Origin: Dreissena polymorpha
Lineage: Eukaryota; Mollusca; Bivalvia; Myida; Dreissenidae
Length of the DNA: 64,000 nucleotides
NCBI RefSeq assembly: GCF_020536995.1
Contig: NC_068359.1
Coordinates: forward strand, 62,139,615 to 62,203,614
Reading direction: 5' to 3'
In this document: one piece after another, positions 42,465 through 55,339 of the stretch
Layout: every line of letters begins with the position of its first letter
Numbering within the stretch: the first letter of the stretch is position 1
Program-made: the position numbers and the translations under genes
Notes under the pieces: generated by a model
Seen by the model: only the letters and a program-made list of their open reading frames with translations
Told to the model about the DNA's origin: nothing
Database searches by the model: none

Positions 42465-43393
42465 ATAAAAAAGACGCGTATGTGCAGTTCGAAGATTGTA
42501 GTATGGTCGATCGTAAAAACAGCCATGTCGTGGAGCATGAGCTCGTATCAACCGAGAAATACGTTTATTACAAGTATTACAAGTATCATATCACACATAA
42601 AATTGGTTTTATAGATAATCAACATTACCATAAATATATATACCATGTTTCTAACGGTATGAACATGTGCGTAAATACACGACCTCTAACTCTTTATAAC
42701 TTACTGACATTTGAATTGACCCGTATTATGGATCCGATTTTCTGCAGATATTTTGGGTTATCAAATAGCTTGACGTGTTAATTTTTCATCATAGCTATGA
42801 AGCGACATCAACGCTACTGAGCTACCAGGAATTTATACATGTAGTGCATTTTTCGATTTGTTTGTTGGGTTGTCATAATTTTCGCTAAAAGTCATTTTGT
42901 ATTGTGCCATTTGTTACATTGTTTAATTACAGAGGTGCAGCTCGTTCCATGATCATTCATAGAAAAAAGGATCATTTGTATTACAATTTCTACAATATAT
43001 GTTCGTGCGTCTTATATGTTCATAATCCAAATGTCAACGAAAAATGTTCTTAAAGTATCGAGACGTTAAGAAAAAAGATCAGCGTTGCTTTAGAAATGTT
43101 TGCTGCGTAGTAAACTACATCTCATTTCTCACGTTGCCATCAACAACGTAGGTAAGTGTAAAGTGGGGGATCGAACCTGAGATCTCTGAGATCCCTGAAT
43201 CCTGTTTAAATATGTGACCACTAGAGCACGGACTCGCTGTTTGACCTCAATCATCCAAATGTCAAATGTACTTTTATATGTGCAATGTCGATGATATGGT
43301 ATGTGCCCTTGCGCTATCTGACACCTAATTAGAAAGCGGGATAATAAATAACTTAAATTGTAGATTACGAAACTTGAAATCCAATACTGTTTA
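42465..43393. other. AT-rich intergenic DNA
   Basis: 42482-42781 is an open frame rich in Y/H/K/N without any motif. 43146-43230 is weakly tRNA/SINE-like on the minus strand ('gtgctctagtggtcacata', 'caggttcgatccccca'). Confidence 0.3.
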
Positions 43394-43915
43394 TTAAAGG
43401 GGCCGTCCAACATATTTTGGCATGTATTCAAGCTTGTCATTAAATGCTTTATATTGATAAATTTAAACATTGGACCTAAAAATCTCCAGTAAAAAAAAAC
43501 AAGAATATAATTTTAAAAAAGGAAAAAAGTAACTCTCAACAGAGCTCGAACTACTGACCCCTGGAGTCCTGGAATAAAAAGTGTCCCGCCTAGACCACTC
43601 GACCATCCAGGCTCATGCTTAAAGCGGATGTATTTTTTACCTATATAAGCAATCCTCGTTGTTTCCCAAACTATAAGGACAGCAACAGAACTTTCCAAAT
43701 TATTCAATTGTTTCGCGTCGCACGACGCTTTATAATTTTCAGGTTTCCAAATCATCAAAAGATGCATATAATAGATATGTAAGAGCATGGTGAATGGTCA
43801 GTATTGCTCTTTCCAAAAAAATATCAAAACTAAAACGAAAATTTGCGAATCTGAAACAACTTTTTTAATTTTGTCAATTTACCAAAACGTGAAATCTGTA
43901 GGACGGCCCCTTTAA
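43394..43915 (-). mobile_element. TTAA element with TTAAAGGGGCCGTCC ends, best copy, tRNA-like module
   Basis: 522 bp. TTAAAGGGGCCGTCC at the left matched exactly by its complement at the right, TTAA at both tips. On the minus strand at about 43530-43620 lies a tRNA-like stretch: box A 'ggtcgagtggtctaggc', box B 'agttcgagctc'. No transposase. Confidence 0.8.
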
Positions 43916-45273
43916 CGTGTTAAATCGCTAATGATTTGGTACGCAATACCACGCTATACACTGTTTATTGTTACTGTCGTTGTTGATAGAGGTAACGCGT
44001 CAACAGATGATAACACAGCAACATAGCAACATGATCAACATCCTTTAAAACAGATACTGCATCAATACCTTGGTATTACAGAGATATATACATGAACTGT
44101 AGTACAGGTAAAAAACACGTTCAATCTGGATATTTTTATACTTTTTATTTAAGTGTGAATTTTAGTTTTGGCAATAGGAGTTCCTCTAGGCTGCATAGAG
44201 CTGTCTCGGATGAAAATACAGGCGAATTATTAAAATGATATATCAAGTCAAAGAATCCGAATGGTCTATGACCTATTGTTATTATGCTGAGTATATAAAG
44301 TTTTGACTGCTTTTTATAATTTAATCAAACAAACAACAAACACAATTTAAGTAAATGCAATAAAAAAATGTACATATGCAGCAATGTGTAAATACTTACA
44401 TATAAAGTATTAGTGCTCCCACGGGTCAAAAAATGTCTTCGGTCGGGTCAGCGGGTCAAAAATATTTAAGTACGGGTAATTTCGGGTCGGGTCGGGTATT
44501 AAAAAGCGTAATAAAAAAATTAATAAACTACAATAAAACATGTATTTTCTTTAAAGTTGAACATGTCAGATACATTTAAAAAACCGGTGTGACATAAGAC
44601 TAAATTACTGCACAAAAAAGTATTAATAAGTTTGTTATATATGAATAGTAAAACTCCCGGGATATCACCTGGATATCCATTCTATACATAGATGGTGACG
44701 TCACTGGTGTGACACAATGCCTGGATATCAACATGCATTACCATCCGCTGGTCCTTAATTTTAGGGAAACGTGTAATAGTGTTGCTACTGGGTATATGTC
44801 GTTTTTACACAAACATTATCGCATATTATTCTCCTGATAATGTTTCTAGGGGCTCAGTTTGTCTTTTATAAAATGATTTTGAAAATAACACAAATATTTG
44901 GTAGTAAAAATTAACAACCAGAATGTATACCTTTATATTAGTTAATTTAATTCTGCATTACTTTATATTATATTTGTATCTGTGCGCTTTGCTGTTACTA
45001 TTGAAATCTTTACAAATGCATTGCCCGTATATTTATTTTAGTTTGTACAATTCCTTAATACCGAGTTGAAATTTATTAAACTATGTAAACAATATTATAT
45101 GCTCACTGATGGATACATAATGAATATTTTGGATGTAAAAGGCAGATCGTTTTACGACATCAGAACCACATAATTATGTTTGACATTTTTTGAAATGTTT
45201 ATCGAACACCCACTTACTTACCAACCATAACTTCCAATTAGGCAACAGCAAGATATCGTAATATTTATGAACA
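43916..45273. other. AT-rich intergenic DNA
   Basis: 44420-44510 is a short GGGTC-rich stretch ('tttcgggtcgggtcgggta') that may be a repeat fragment. Otherwise nothing seen. Confidence 0.4.
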
Positions 45274-45504
45274 TTAACCCATTTAAGCCTAATGGACTCA
45301 CCCATCCTTCTAAATAAGATGAATTTATTTCCAAAATTAGAGATGTCTAGTATATTTATTTCTATATTTAGAATATTTCTTACAAAAATTTCTTTAAGCA
45401 AACAGCGCAGACCCTGATGAGACGCCGCATCATGCGGCGTCTCATATGGGTATACGCTGTTTTCCAAGGCCTTTTTTTCTAGACGCTAGGCATAAATTGG
45501 TTAA
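45274..45504. mobile_element. MITE-B copy (inverted orientation)
   Basis: 231 bp, TTAA at both tips, with the central palindrome 'gatgagacgccgcatcatgc' + 'ggcgtctcat' well kept. Confidence 0.85.
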
Positions 45505-46693
45505 TCAATAGTTCATACTAAATGCTTCACAGGAGACCAAAAATATGTTTTGCGATGCCACTGGATACATATCCATAAAAATTGTATCAAATGATTAATT
45601 CATGAAATAAGCTATCAATATCTCTTAACTGGAACAGTTGCTATGTTAGCACATATTGTTTTCCAAACAGAGCAATTTGCCTAGAGGGAAAGAATATGAA
45701 GCGTTTTTAATGAATATAATGTATAAAGTACTTTAGTTTTATGGCAATTTAAATATTTGATGTAGTGCGACGCCTTTGCTGTTTAGATATTTATGGTTGT
45801 TCTAGAAATATCACGGTTTTTGTTTTGTTTTTAATGTTAAAGAATGTTGGTTTAGAAAGTAATTGTTTGTTTTACATTATATCATTTGCAAAAAAAGAAA
45901 AATGTATAAATATCGATAAACGTTAATGTGAGCGGTCTACATGTTATGGTCGTTTTATGACCAACTGATCAAAGTATAGATGTTACCGGCAAAAACTCTT
46001 GATTAATGTACAGTTTACGAGTCGTGTTTACAGTATTTGAGAATGAATAAGATTTAATAAAAATACATATAGATTAGTTTCATTAGTATAGCAAGTCTTG
46101 TGTGTCTCGAAAGTTTTGATTTATTTACATCTTAATCATGAAATTGCATCAACCGTTAAATGAAAACATTGTGAAAAGCAGTTAAATAAACAGAAAGCAG
46201 TACATAAAATGAAAACATTGTGAAAAGCAGTTAAATAAACTGAAAGCCGTACATAAAATGAAAACATTGTGAAAAGCAGTTAAATAAACTGAAAGCCGTA
46301 CATAAAATGAAAACTATATGTTTCATGTGTTGTGTATAAAGTGAAATACTTAACTTTTTAATTATATTTAATTCCATGTTATACATGTATTAAACATTTG
46401 GCATGTCTTCTACACTTTATTTTTCATATGTTGGTCCCTCAGTATGGAGTTTAATTTAAAGTTTAATTTAAATTTAAAATTCAGTATATATTTACTTAGT
46501 TGCTATATTGAGGAATGACGTCACACAATACCGTACTCTTATTTAAATCTAGAATTCAATACAAGTCATCATGATTCATGAAGATAATATTTATCATAAC
46601 GTGTATTATGTGTATTGTCCAAGATTATCAATATGAACAAAACATTTGTGAATAAAAAAGCATAACCTTATGAATATATGATACACCTTTATT
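45505..46693. other. AT-rich intergenic DNA with a 49 bp tandem triplication
   Basis: 46158-46305 is three copies of a 49 bp unit ('tgaaaacattgtgaaaagca', 'gttaaataaactgaaagcc'). Copies 2 and 3 are identical, so it is recent. Otherwise nothing seen. Confidence 0.75.
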
Positions 46694-46895
46694 TTAACCC
46701 ATGTATGCCTAGCGTCTAGAAAAAAGGCCTTGGCAAACAGCGTAGACCCAGATGAGACGCCGCATGTTTGCTTAAAGAAATTTCTGTTAGAAATATTCTA
46801 AATATAGAAATAAATATACTAGACATACCTAATTTTGGTTATAAATCGATCCAATTCAGAAGGATGGGAGAGTCCACTAGGCATAAATGGGTTAA
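46694..46895. mobile_element. MITE-B copy, centre deleted
   Basis: TTAA-CCCATGTATGCCTAG left, CACTAGGCATAAATGGG-TTAA right. About 27 bp of the central palindrome is missing ('gagacgccgcatgtttgctt'). Confidence 0.85.
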
Positions 46896-48569
46896 TTTGA
46901 ACGACCGTTCGTCCGTAAGATTATTGTTAAACAGTATGTATGCCGAATCAATATTAAAATAATCAAACGTAAATTTACAATGCATTTGCACACTTTATAT
47001 AGTTTATTCATATTCAATATGCACTACAAGACAGAAAAAAGAACGATTGAAAGTGCACCAAATAATGTGTTGTCTGTAATAAATGTTGTATTTCTAAATC
47101 AAATGTATCCATCTAGCGCCAATTGCCGGTCATGAAAAGCGTAAATTAACTGATGAGTGGTTGGTTTGCGCATCACACTGTGAAGAATAAACAAAGAACA
47201 CTTATTTGTCTTTGCATCTGCAAGCCACTTGTTTCAATGTTGTTTTATGTTCCACTTAGATACATATGCTAAATGTTTCTGCGTCACGTGTTGCTACGTT
47301 TTATTACTTATCTTGAATGGATTGGTGACTTAATAATGCTTCGCAGGATATCAAAATCAAGAACTATCGCGTAAAAACCACACATAAAAGGATCTGTCGT
47401 ATCTTAGCAACAGACAAATACGAACGTAACATCGGCCTATCGTTTATTGGCCTATTCTTACTCGAAGGCGTGACTTGGGAGGAACAGCACGACGTTGCTA
47501 TTGGTTACTAGCTGACGAAATGCATCTATTTGTCTGGTCAATGTCTGGGAGTTATTGGCTTTATACTGAATGTTAAAAAAACGCATCAGTTTCGGGTTTT
47601 TACAATAATACAAACTTATAAATGCTTCAAGCACACATGCACACAAATAAAATACAAACAAATACATAATTTGAGGAAAAAAAGAAATACATGTTTGGAA
47701 AGGTTACACAAAAATGTAGAAGGATTTTAAGAAATAAAATTAACTGTGTGATGGTGCACACATGCAAAAATATAAAATAGACACATACATTATTTGAGTA
47801 AAAAAACATAAAAAATCTTGTTTGGAAAAGTACCACAACTTGAAAATGTATAATTATTTAAAAAATTTAAGTGTGATACTTTGCCTATATGTTTCTCTGA
47901 AATCGCAATACCGTCGTATGTATGTGTTATTTTATCAATACATTATTTACTTATTTTTGAATTCAGCAGAAATTTACATATCACATACATACAAAACAAA
48001 GATTGCAAATAACACACAACTTCGCACCCAAGCGCATCAGACAGATATAGTATTTCATATTGATCACAATCTTTTTATGGGGGTATCCGTTAGAAAACTT
48101 GTAATAAAATATTATCGATTCAATTAAATTGATTGGTTCGCCGTTAGTTAATATTATTCAGCCACCTCCTGGCTGGGATGAATGAACTGAATGAAATCTT
48201 TCTGGTCTCTGTATGCATAATGCAGTTCAGACTGTGCTGAAAAGCTTCTTTCAAGGCTTACACATGCATGACACTGTCATCCGAAAAATTAGAAAGTAGT
48301 TTTGCTATGTGTAGACATCTACCCTCTGTGTACGTACTGTATGTTAAGATTTATAGCACCAGTAAACAATATTATATTCAATAAGAGAGATAACGTTTTA
48401 TTATTCACTTGCCGTGGTTTTCGTGTGCATGTGAATAAAAGCAAGAACAGCAGGAATGTGTCAGATTATCGATTCTCAACAATTTAAAAAAATAGTTCAG
48501 TAGACAGCAAACAAACAATCGTTTTACTTTGTACAGAGTGTGCTTAATTGAGTGTTTATTCTGTCTTAT
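46896..48569. other. AT-rich intergenic DNA, no gene seen
   Basis: Several 60-100 residue open frames (for example 47458-47667 minus, 47822-48127 plus) have low-complexity, AT-driven composition and no domain. Confidence 0.4.
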
Positions 48570-48614
48570 ATGCAAATTCAGAAGGCGGTTATATTGCAAA
48601 AATATAAAAATAAG

Positions 48615-49520
48615 ATGGGAAATGGAGTAAGCGATCATAGGAAAAGCGAGCATATAAATGGCGAAACACACACGGGCAAGAGTATCGATGTGAAACAGGA
48701 TCACGTGAACATTAAATTAAGCAGGAGTGGAACCCGGATGGGGAGAAATGGCGGGATATTTGAAGAGCCATATACCTGTCAACAAAACGACAAGGATATA
48801 AAGCAAATCGATAAAGACAAGAGGCAGGATCAGGAATCTTGCAATGACGGATGTGATACTTTCAGCAATTACAGTAATAACAGTGACGATACATATTATC
48901 TTGCCGACCAAATGGAAGAATACATACCAACAAAAAAACAGAATCCTGCTGATTCGAAACGCTGTGAACCGCAGAACCAGGATGACATAATACAGACTAT
49001 AGCAGACACGAATAACGTTGTGCTAAATACACATTTTGATGAACACAACCCCTTTGAAGTAGACACGATCGGATATTATATATCCAAAGCGGAATGGGAG
49101 GACAATAATATAAATGGGCACGAGCGACCAAACACTGAATCATCTTGTTTCGTAAAATCAACAACTACCACACCCATAGGTAATGGGAAACCCGTAATAG
49201 ACATAGAAACTGAACACCAAGATGATCCATCCGCTGAAACATCAGATATAAAATCAGCCAAAAGTAAAACACAAGAGGATAGGTTCGAGGAATGTAAGAA
49301 GATTTACGGACAAGGAAGCTCCAGACATCGACAGCTCTCGTTGGCAACAAAACAAACCCTGGTTCTTGCAAAGATTGGTTCCCAGTACAAATACGTTGCC
49401 GTACCAGCCTACCTGCCGGGTCAAAGGCGGTACAAGACGAGCACGTTTGCGCATGCGTACGTGGAAAGGGCAGTTACTATGTTCAGAGTCCAAATTCGAC
49501 GGAAAGGTAGGGCTGTATGA
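48615..49520 (+). CDS. Orphan hydrophilic protein with N-myristoylation-like start
   Basis: An open frame runs from just after a stop at 48549 to the TGA at 49520. Possible starts are ATG 48570 and ATG 48615. I prefer 48615 because it gives MGNGVSDH, matching Met-Gly-x-x-x-Ser for N-myristoylation. The product is 301 residues: an acidic, N/D/K-rich, probably disordered first two thirds, then a more ordered, basic C-terminal part (QTLVLAKIGSQYKYVAVPAY, FAHAYVERAVTMFRVQIRRK). No membrane segment and no family recognised. Two caveats: 'aaattcag' ending at 48581 could be a splice acceptor, and AAAG|gtaggg at 49506 could be a donor, so this may be one exon of a larger gene. Its base composition is clearly richer than the AT-rich flanks. 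Confidence 0.55.
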   Translation: MGNGVSDHRKSEHINGETHTGKSIDVKQDHVNIKLSRSGTRMGRNGGIFEEPYTCQQNDKDIKQIDKDKRQDQESCNDGCDTFSNYSNNSDDTYYLADQMEEYIPTKKQNPADSKRCEPQNQDDIIQTIADTNNVVLNTHFDEHNPFEVDTIGYYISKAEWEDNNINGHERPNTESSCFVKSTTTTPIGNGKPVIDIETEHQDDPSAETSDIKSAKSKTQEDRFEECKKIYGQGSSRHRQLSLATKQTLVLAKIGSQYKYVAVPAYLPGQRRYKTSTFAHAYVERAVTMFRVQIRRKGRAV

Positions 49521-50822
49521 TCAATTGGTGTATTGATAACATCTTAAGTTTCATTTGTTAGTTTATCTTTTTTATCATCACGCACTTCAACTGGATTGAA
49601 CGTTTCTTCAATTTAAAAAGAGAATAGAGATGAAAAGATGAACATAATGGGTATTTTGGTGTACATGCATGCAGTGCTATCTAAGCTTATTATACAATTG
49701 ATATTTTCTTCTTGCATCCCGTTTATCATATCAGGTATAATTTATAAAATAAAGAGCAGAATGGGATTGTATGTATATGATGTCGGTACCAAAAAACAGC
49801 TTTTTACAAATGGTCTTTCTAAAAGAATTAATTTTTATTAACATTCCGTTTATCACCTTATAATGAGCGTGTAAATCAGCTAAAGAATTGTAAGGACAGG
49901 TGCTTTTATTAAGATTGCACTTATGTGCATATGACTTGATGCACAGTTTGATATAATCGCAATTCATAGATAAGTTATCGTGTTGTTTTTATCATTTTCT
50001 TTAATATAATGCATGCTGAAGTTAGACGTCGTATTTTCAATGGAACTTTGGAGCAAATCAATCACGCATGTCTTACGGTATGGACGCTACCACGACTGAC
50101 TGTATACCATTTAGTTTTCATCTGTGTTTTCCCATAAAATAATCAGGTCAACGTCGCATTGATAAACATAAAAATAAAACGCTTTAGAACCCTTTTTAAT
50201 TCATTTTAACTGTCCTGGTAGGACCACACTAAGGGCTGATACCGGAGTCAACGACACTTTCTTTAGGCAAAAGTATGCACTAATAAAGTGCGGTCTTGCA
50301 CTAGATTTTAGCTTGATATTGAAGCGTCAACCCAGCAAGATGATGGAATTCAGTGCAATATGCACTTGAAAACAAGTTTGCGATACAAGATTATTGCGCT
50401 TTCATTCATGTGGAAATAATTCCTATATGGAGCTCAAAGTACAGATGTCAGCGAACCATATCTCACTTCACATTCTCTGATAAGGATTGATTTGTTCATT
50501 TGTAAAAACCGTACATGTAGATACTCGCAAATTTATGGTAACGTCTATAATTTAGGTTATGAAATAATAATAGAGTAAAAGTTTCATTGCTAAATACATC
50601 AAAACTATCAGTAATTGTCCTCGGAATATTTCATCAAATTCATCAAAGTTATCATATAGATATGTAACATATTCATTATGGATTTTTTAAAAATAAATAC
50701 GATAATAATATAAGAATACTGGTTCTTTTATTGTATATATTTTTTTATATTTAGCACAAAGGTCAAGGTAACACTAAGTCTTGCTTGACTGCCATATCCC
50801 TCATGAACATCATTTCATGACC
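49521..50822. other. AT-rich intergenic DNA, no feature seen
   Basis: No ORF with content, no inverted ends, no tandem array. Confidence 0.45.
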
Positions 50823-51359
50823 TTAAAGGGACTGTCAAACAGAAGAAAAGAAAAGTTGTAAAATACCGTATTTTTTTACAATTATTAGTTAAATATTGAT
50901 TAAAATATCACGACTGGTATATTACATTAGTTGAAAAAAAGTTGTTAAGTTTTCATATTTTCACTATATTAGGTTATAAATTTTACTGGGTATGTCTACC
51001 AGGTAACTACCAGTTAACTATAAATAACGCCAGTAGATTGATCATCATCGTCACGTGGTAAACCCAGGAATGCAAATTTTGCGTGCGTAGTGAATTGAAT
51101 ATATTTTTTATATAAAATGATCAATCTACTTGCGTTATTTATAGTGTGTATATCGTTATGTCACATTTTTTCACAATGTACTTTCGAGTTCATATCGCGA
51201 AATTTTATTACCGAATATACTGAAAATATGAACTTTTTTTTCAAGTAATGTAATAAACCAGTCAAGATATTTTAATCAATATAAACTAATATTTGTAAAA
51301 AAAAAACGGTATTTTAGAACTTTTCTGTTTTCGTCATTCGTGGTTGACAGTCCCTTTTA
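50823..51359. mobile_element. Long fold-back element, 537 bp
   Basis: Left 'ttaaagggactgtcaaacag' and right 'gttgacagtcccttttac' are inverted. Inverted similarity continues inward ('aaaataccgtatttttttac' with 'gtaaaaaaaaaacggtattt'; 'attgattaaaatatcacgac' with its mirror near 51265; 'gccagtagattgatcat' with 'atgatcaatctacttgcg'). Nearly the whole element can fold on itself. No ORF. Confidence 0.75.
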
Positions 51360-52080
51360 CATTTTATGTGAGTTTCTTGAAATGCATTACAAGCTATAAA
51401 AGAAAAATGTGCGCACTCAAAAAGTGTGTCAGACACATAAGTGTGACGGACACATTAAAGACAATCCCGGCAGTCCCTGTAGAAATGACTACATGTTATT
51501 GATTCTTTATGAACAGCAAAAAACCTGCAACACAGCGCGTCATTATGCGTTATAAGAACTTAGTTTATAAAGCTCACGTTTTAAAAGGTCTCACACAAGG
51601 GACATACATAAACAATTATCTACCATTCATGTCTTCACTTCAAAGCGAGCTACTCCAAGCCGCCGTTGCTTTATTGTTGTAATATGTACAACAATAATAA
51701 AACATTATTAGGCTGCCAGAAAACGCTTCCCCAATAACATGTGTTGTTGGGCAATTATGTTTAAGGTCACAGACGGTGATCTTAAGTAGTTTCTTTATAA
51801 AATGGCAATAAAAGATCTTTTAGCCAACCATCCGGAAAGCGATAACGATCCTGAAAGTGTGTTGCCGAACCATGATTCTCATGTTAAACAGATTGCCATG
51901 AACTGATGCGATGTTTATGAATTTTAATGTCGAATACATTTCATCGTCTGTATGATATTGCTCTATGTTAGATTTATGTTGTTACCGAACGCCATTTTTA
52001 ACCATTTTCTCATATTTGACAATTTTAATTTACTAAGCTTTCTAGTTTGTAGTGCAATTTAAGTATTACAATTTCCAAGA
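51360..52080. other. AT-rich intergenic DNA, no feature seen
   Basis: Nothing recognised on either strand. Confidence 0.4.
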
Positions 52081-52451
52081 TTCACAGGGGTAAAAATCAA
52101 TCGCCCGAAGCGTCGGCAATTTTTTCAACGGCGCCTTAACAAGCCTTGCATCAGCCAAATGGTTGCATTAAACAGGAGAAAGAGAAATATCCAGAGCTTC
52201 ATCGACGTTGTATTCATTTTTAAAACGGATATCACGGGTGATGGATTTCCGACTGATAGGGAGACGCAAGCTCATGCGAATATCGATCGAGATCGCACGC
52301 AGGATATCCCGCGAAAGGTAAAAGCGATGGATGGGGTACTATGGCAACAATAGCGGCAAAGCCAGGCAACCGTGTCTTCGAGCGACTATGACATTCATCG
52401 ACTCAGAATATGTATATATGGACAGGAAAGCACGTGACCCGTTCTTATCAG
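52081..52451 (+). other. GC-richer exon-like island; possible first exon ending at 52451
   Basis: In an AT-rich desert this block is richer in G+C and holds an open frame (52159-52353, 64 codons). Near its end, ATG at 52418 reads MDRKARDPFLS up to a donor-like TCAG|gtaggt. It could be a 5' UTR plus first exon, or a non-coding RNA exon. No partner exon was found. Confidence 0.25.
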
Positions 52452-52459
52452 GTAGGTTG

Positions 52460-54466
52460 ATTTTAATAGATTTACATTAAGTGAGTTCTTTACTGATATC
52501 AATAGATTTTGCGATTCATTTATATCTTTTTGAGTGTCAACTACACTTATTTTAACCGATTTCGATTAAATGTTTGATGCTTTTATTTGCATTAAAAAGA
52601 AACTTACATTGACATAAATACTCTCTGTAGTTAATGTAGATATTATGTGTGTGCGTTTAAACGTTACTTATATTGACCGCTTTGAACTTAATTCATATAC
52701 ATGTATTTGTCTTGAACAATTTTTTATAACCATCGCGCTTCTCCAAGATTAGTGTATAAATATGTATTTTGCTTTATTACAAGTATATCTCTTTATTTAA
52801 AGATCAATTAAAAGATAAGTATTTTGCGTTAAGACATAAACTATGTTCAAGTTTAAGGCTCAAAGATTAATTTTTTGAGTACTATATATATGAACAGATA
52901 TTCAAGTTTTGGTAATTATTTATATATTTGATATATTTTGTTAAATATTCATATAAGTATTTGTCTAAAAACATGATAAAGGATGATCAATATACACTAA
53001 ACAAATTGCGAAATATGAATGAATATTAATCATGTTCGTTTTACTTGTTTTCTAACTAAATAGTTGACAACTTAATCGTTGTTGCCATCGTAATAAATAC
53101 TGTACTACTATATAATGAATATATAAACTAATATACTGACTTTGATACACATATTACTTTTGAATGTGTCTCGTTTTTAATGAAATGACACCAAGAGTTT
53201 CAATTTCTTGAAGCAACATTTTGAGTTATGATTGGTTACGTGTTGCTTAATGTTTAATAAATATTGCGTCATTATGCTACGTTTATAAACTTGAAGTTCT
53301 TGTCCGTTGTAAATGACTTGACATTACAACGGAAAAATATATGAGTTTTTTGTCGATAAATACACAGCAATTTAGTTGACATTATCTTAAAACTCTCAAC
53401 AACATAAACAGAAAAAATCTGACAATTGACGATGCTATTCATGCATAAATAACCATGTTTACAATATATTTATGTAATATATATGACCAAAAAGAAATTT
53501 GCTCTTAAGATGCTACTCTTTTAAACCCACGCGAAATCATTAAACGAACAACTAAGGACGTATTTATTCTTAAATGTTTTAAATATGCTAACATCATGCT
53601 TTGACACGAGTGATTTACTGTCACCACCAAGGGAGCGTATCTGTTTATGGGTGACTACCAGTAAACATACGTTTGATTAAAACTATTTCAAATGACTGCG
53701 TAAACACGTGTATACTATATCAAAACCTAAAAAATGTACTTGTATAGTGGCATATAAAATAAAAATATTTGTCAAATTTATACCTCAATTTACATATCAC
53801 ATTGATTCAAAGCATAAGGCAATTTCCGACTGTACATTTGAAATTGCAAATATATGTTGATAAGCTTAATTGACATACCTTGCATTTTACCCAAATCATA
53901 AATAACTCATATGTGTTTTGCCTCTTGCTCAAATCTTTCATTGTGTCGTTTATGTGTACAATTTTAATTTCTTATGGTAGTTTAGAAAGTAAATACAAGT
54001 GTAACACGAACATTATCTTTCAAGCCCGTGTACAGTTGGTAATAACAGAACGGTTGTTTGTTTATAAAAAATAATATATTTTAAAAATATTGCACAGAAG
54101 AATAGTACATTGCATGTTCGCATACAATGGATATGCCAAAGGTAATTTAGTACCAGCGATGCAACATCCTGCATACGGTTACCTTTTGTGTGACCTAAAA
54201 TGAGTTCTCAGCAGTTGCAAATAGCTAGTAAATAACCGCTTTTGCACGCTTACAATACTTTTAGTCAGGCGAACATTAAAATGTAATATACTGTATATTA
54301 TAATTTACATTCACGCAGTCTGAGGATGAGTTTACCAGTCGGCTCATGAGACCACTTCGGTAATCTTCTTATGCTCTGATGGATAAATAGCGGATTTAAG
54401 GCAGTTTCGATCACTTATAATTAATGCAAGCACACAGAAAGATATGTACATATCCATGAAACTAGA
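52460..54466. other. AT-rich desert, no feature seen
   Basis: About 2 kb with no recognised gene or repeat. Confidence 0.45.
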
Positions 54467-54548
54467 AACTAGAAATGGCGCGGCAGAGGCCGACGCGCAT
54501 CCCCACGCCGCATGTTTGACACAGGGGCGCCACAGGGTTGGTAATGGG
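54467..54548 (+). repeat. Interspersed GC-rich repeat, partner of 1-82
   Basis: 'aaatggcgcggcagaggccg' through 'ccacagggttggtaat' aligns with the reverse complement of the window start, with a few differences in the middle. Only ~80 bp is shared. Confidence 0.6.
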
Positions 54549-54776
54549 GCCATATATAGTTGAGATTGACCGTATTGTTATAAGAGATGTTCAGTATAAA
54601 TTTGAAGTAATTCAATGTACAAATGAAGAAGTTAATGTAAAATAACCTAAAAAATGAGTGAAAATCTATACCCTAATTTCTCCTCCTCATCCTGCTCTCC
54701 TAACAAATCTAATAATGAATCAACTTCACTGTAGTCAATTATGTACATGTCATCCTAATTGGAATGACTTATGAGA

Positions 54777-55113
54777 TTACTGAACATGCTCTCTTATAGC
54801 CAATCTTCTTGCTTCTGTTTTGGAAAAGTTATGTTTTGAGGTTAAATGGTTGACCAAATAGTAGCGTCTCAGAAATTTTCTATCGCAATCTTGTACACAA
54901 CAATGAATATGTTGAATTTCATGTCTGTCTTTGATGTGCCTGTTCAAAGTCCATCTTGCTTTAAATTGTTTCTCACATTTTTTCCACACACTTTGACAGA
55001 TTGTCAGTAATGAGTCTAAAATTGTAATTGCACAATTTGAAAGTTTCAGCCCTTTTATAGATTCGTGCGGCTATATTCCATGAGTTTCTCATGCTTTTTA
55101 TGTTTGACTGCAT
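54777..55113 (-). pseudogene. C2H2 zinc-finger relic
   Basis: 54777-54989 on the minus strand reads two finger units. The second is canonical (CCVQDC, 12 residues, H-x4-H: HLTSKH). The first, CEKQFKARWTLNRHIKDRH, has its first Cys badly spaced in this frame. The upstream frame from ATG 55113 (MQSNIKSMRNSWNIAARIYK... LSKCV) would supply a properly placed Cys but is offset by one. This suggests one frame shift in a short run of A near 54977. It might be a decayed gene copy or an exon of a mobile element. Confidence 0.45.
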
Positions 55114-55339
55114 TCTATCTCTTCTCTCATATAATGGTGTCCCTTTGCGCCAATATTTAATAATCCCTTGTATAAATATTAGATTGAGCTAAACCATTTC
55201 ACAGATGAGATAACACAAACAATTGAATACTTAATACATCTCTGCGCCACTACTGTTTAACTCTTTGCGCCACTTTGATTTATTATATTTTTTTATATCA
55301 TTTGTCAGGTAATGTACTTACCTCCCTTTAAAACTTATT

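Noticed and set aside
47458-47667. Minus-strand ORF ending 'RQIDAFRQLVTNSNVVLF'
   Set aside because: The end looks protein-like but the first half is low-complexity and there are no splice or start signals.
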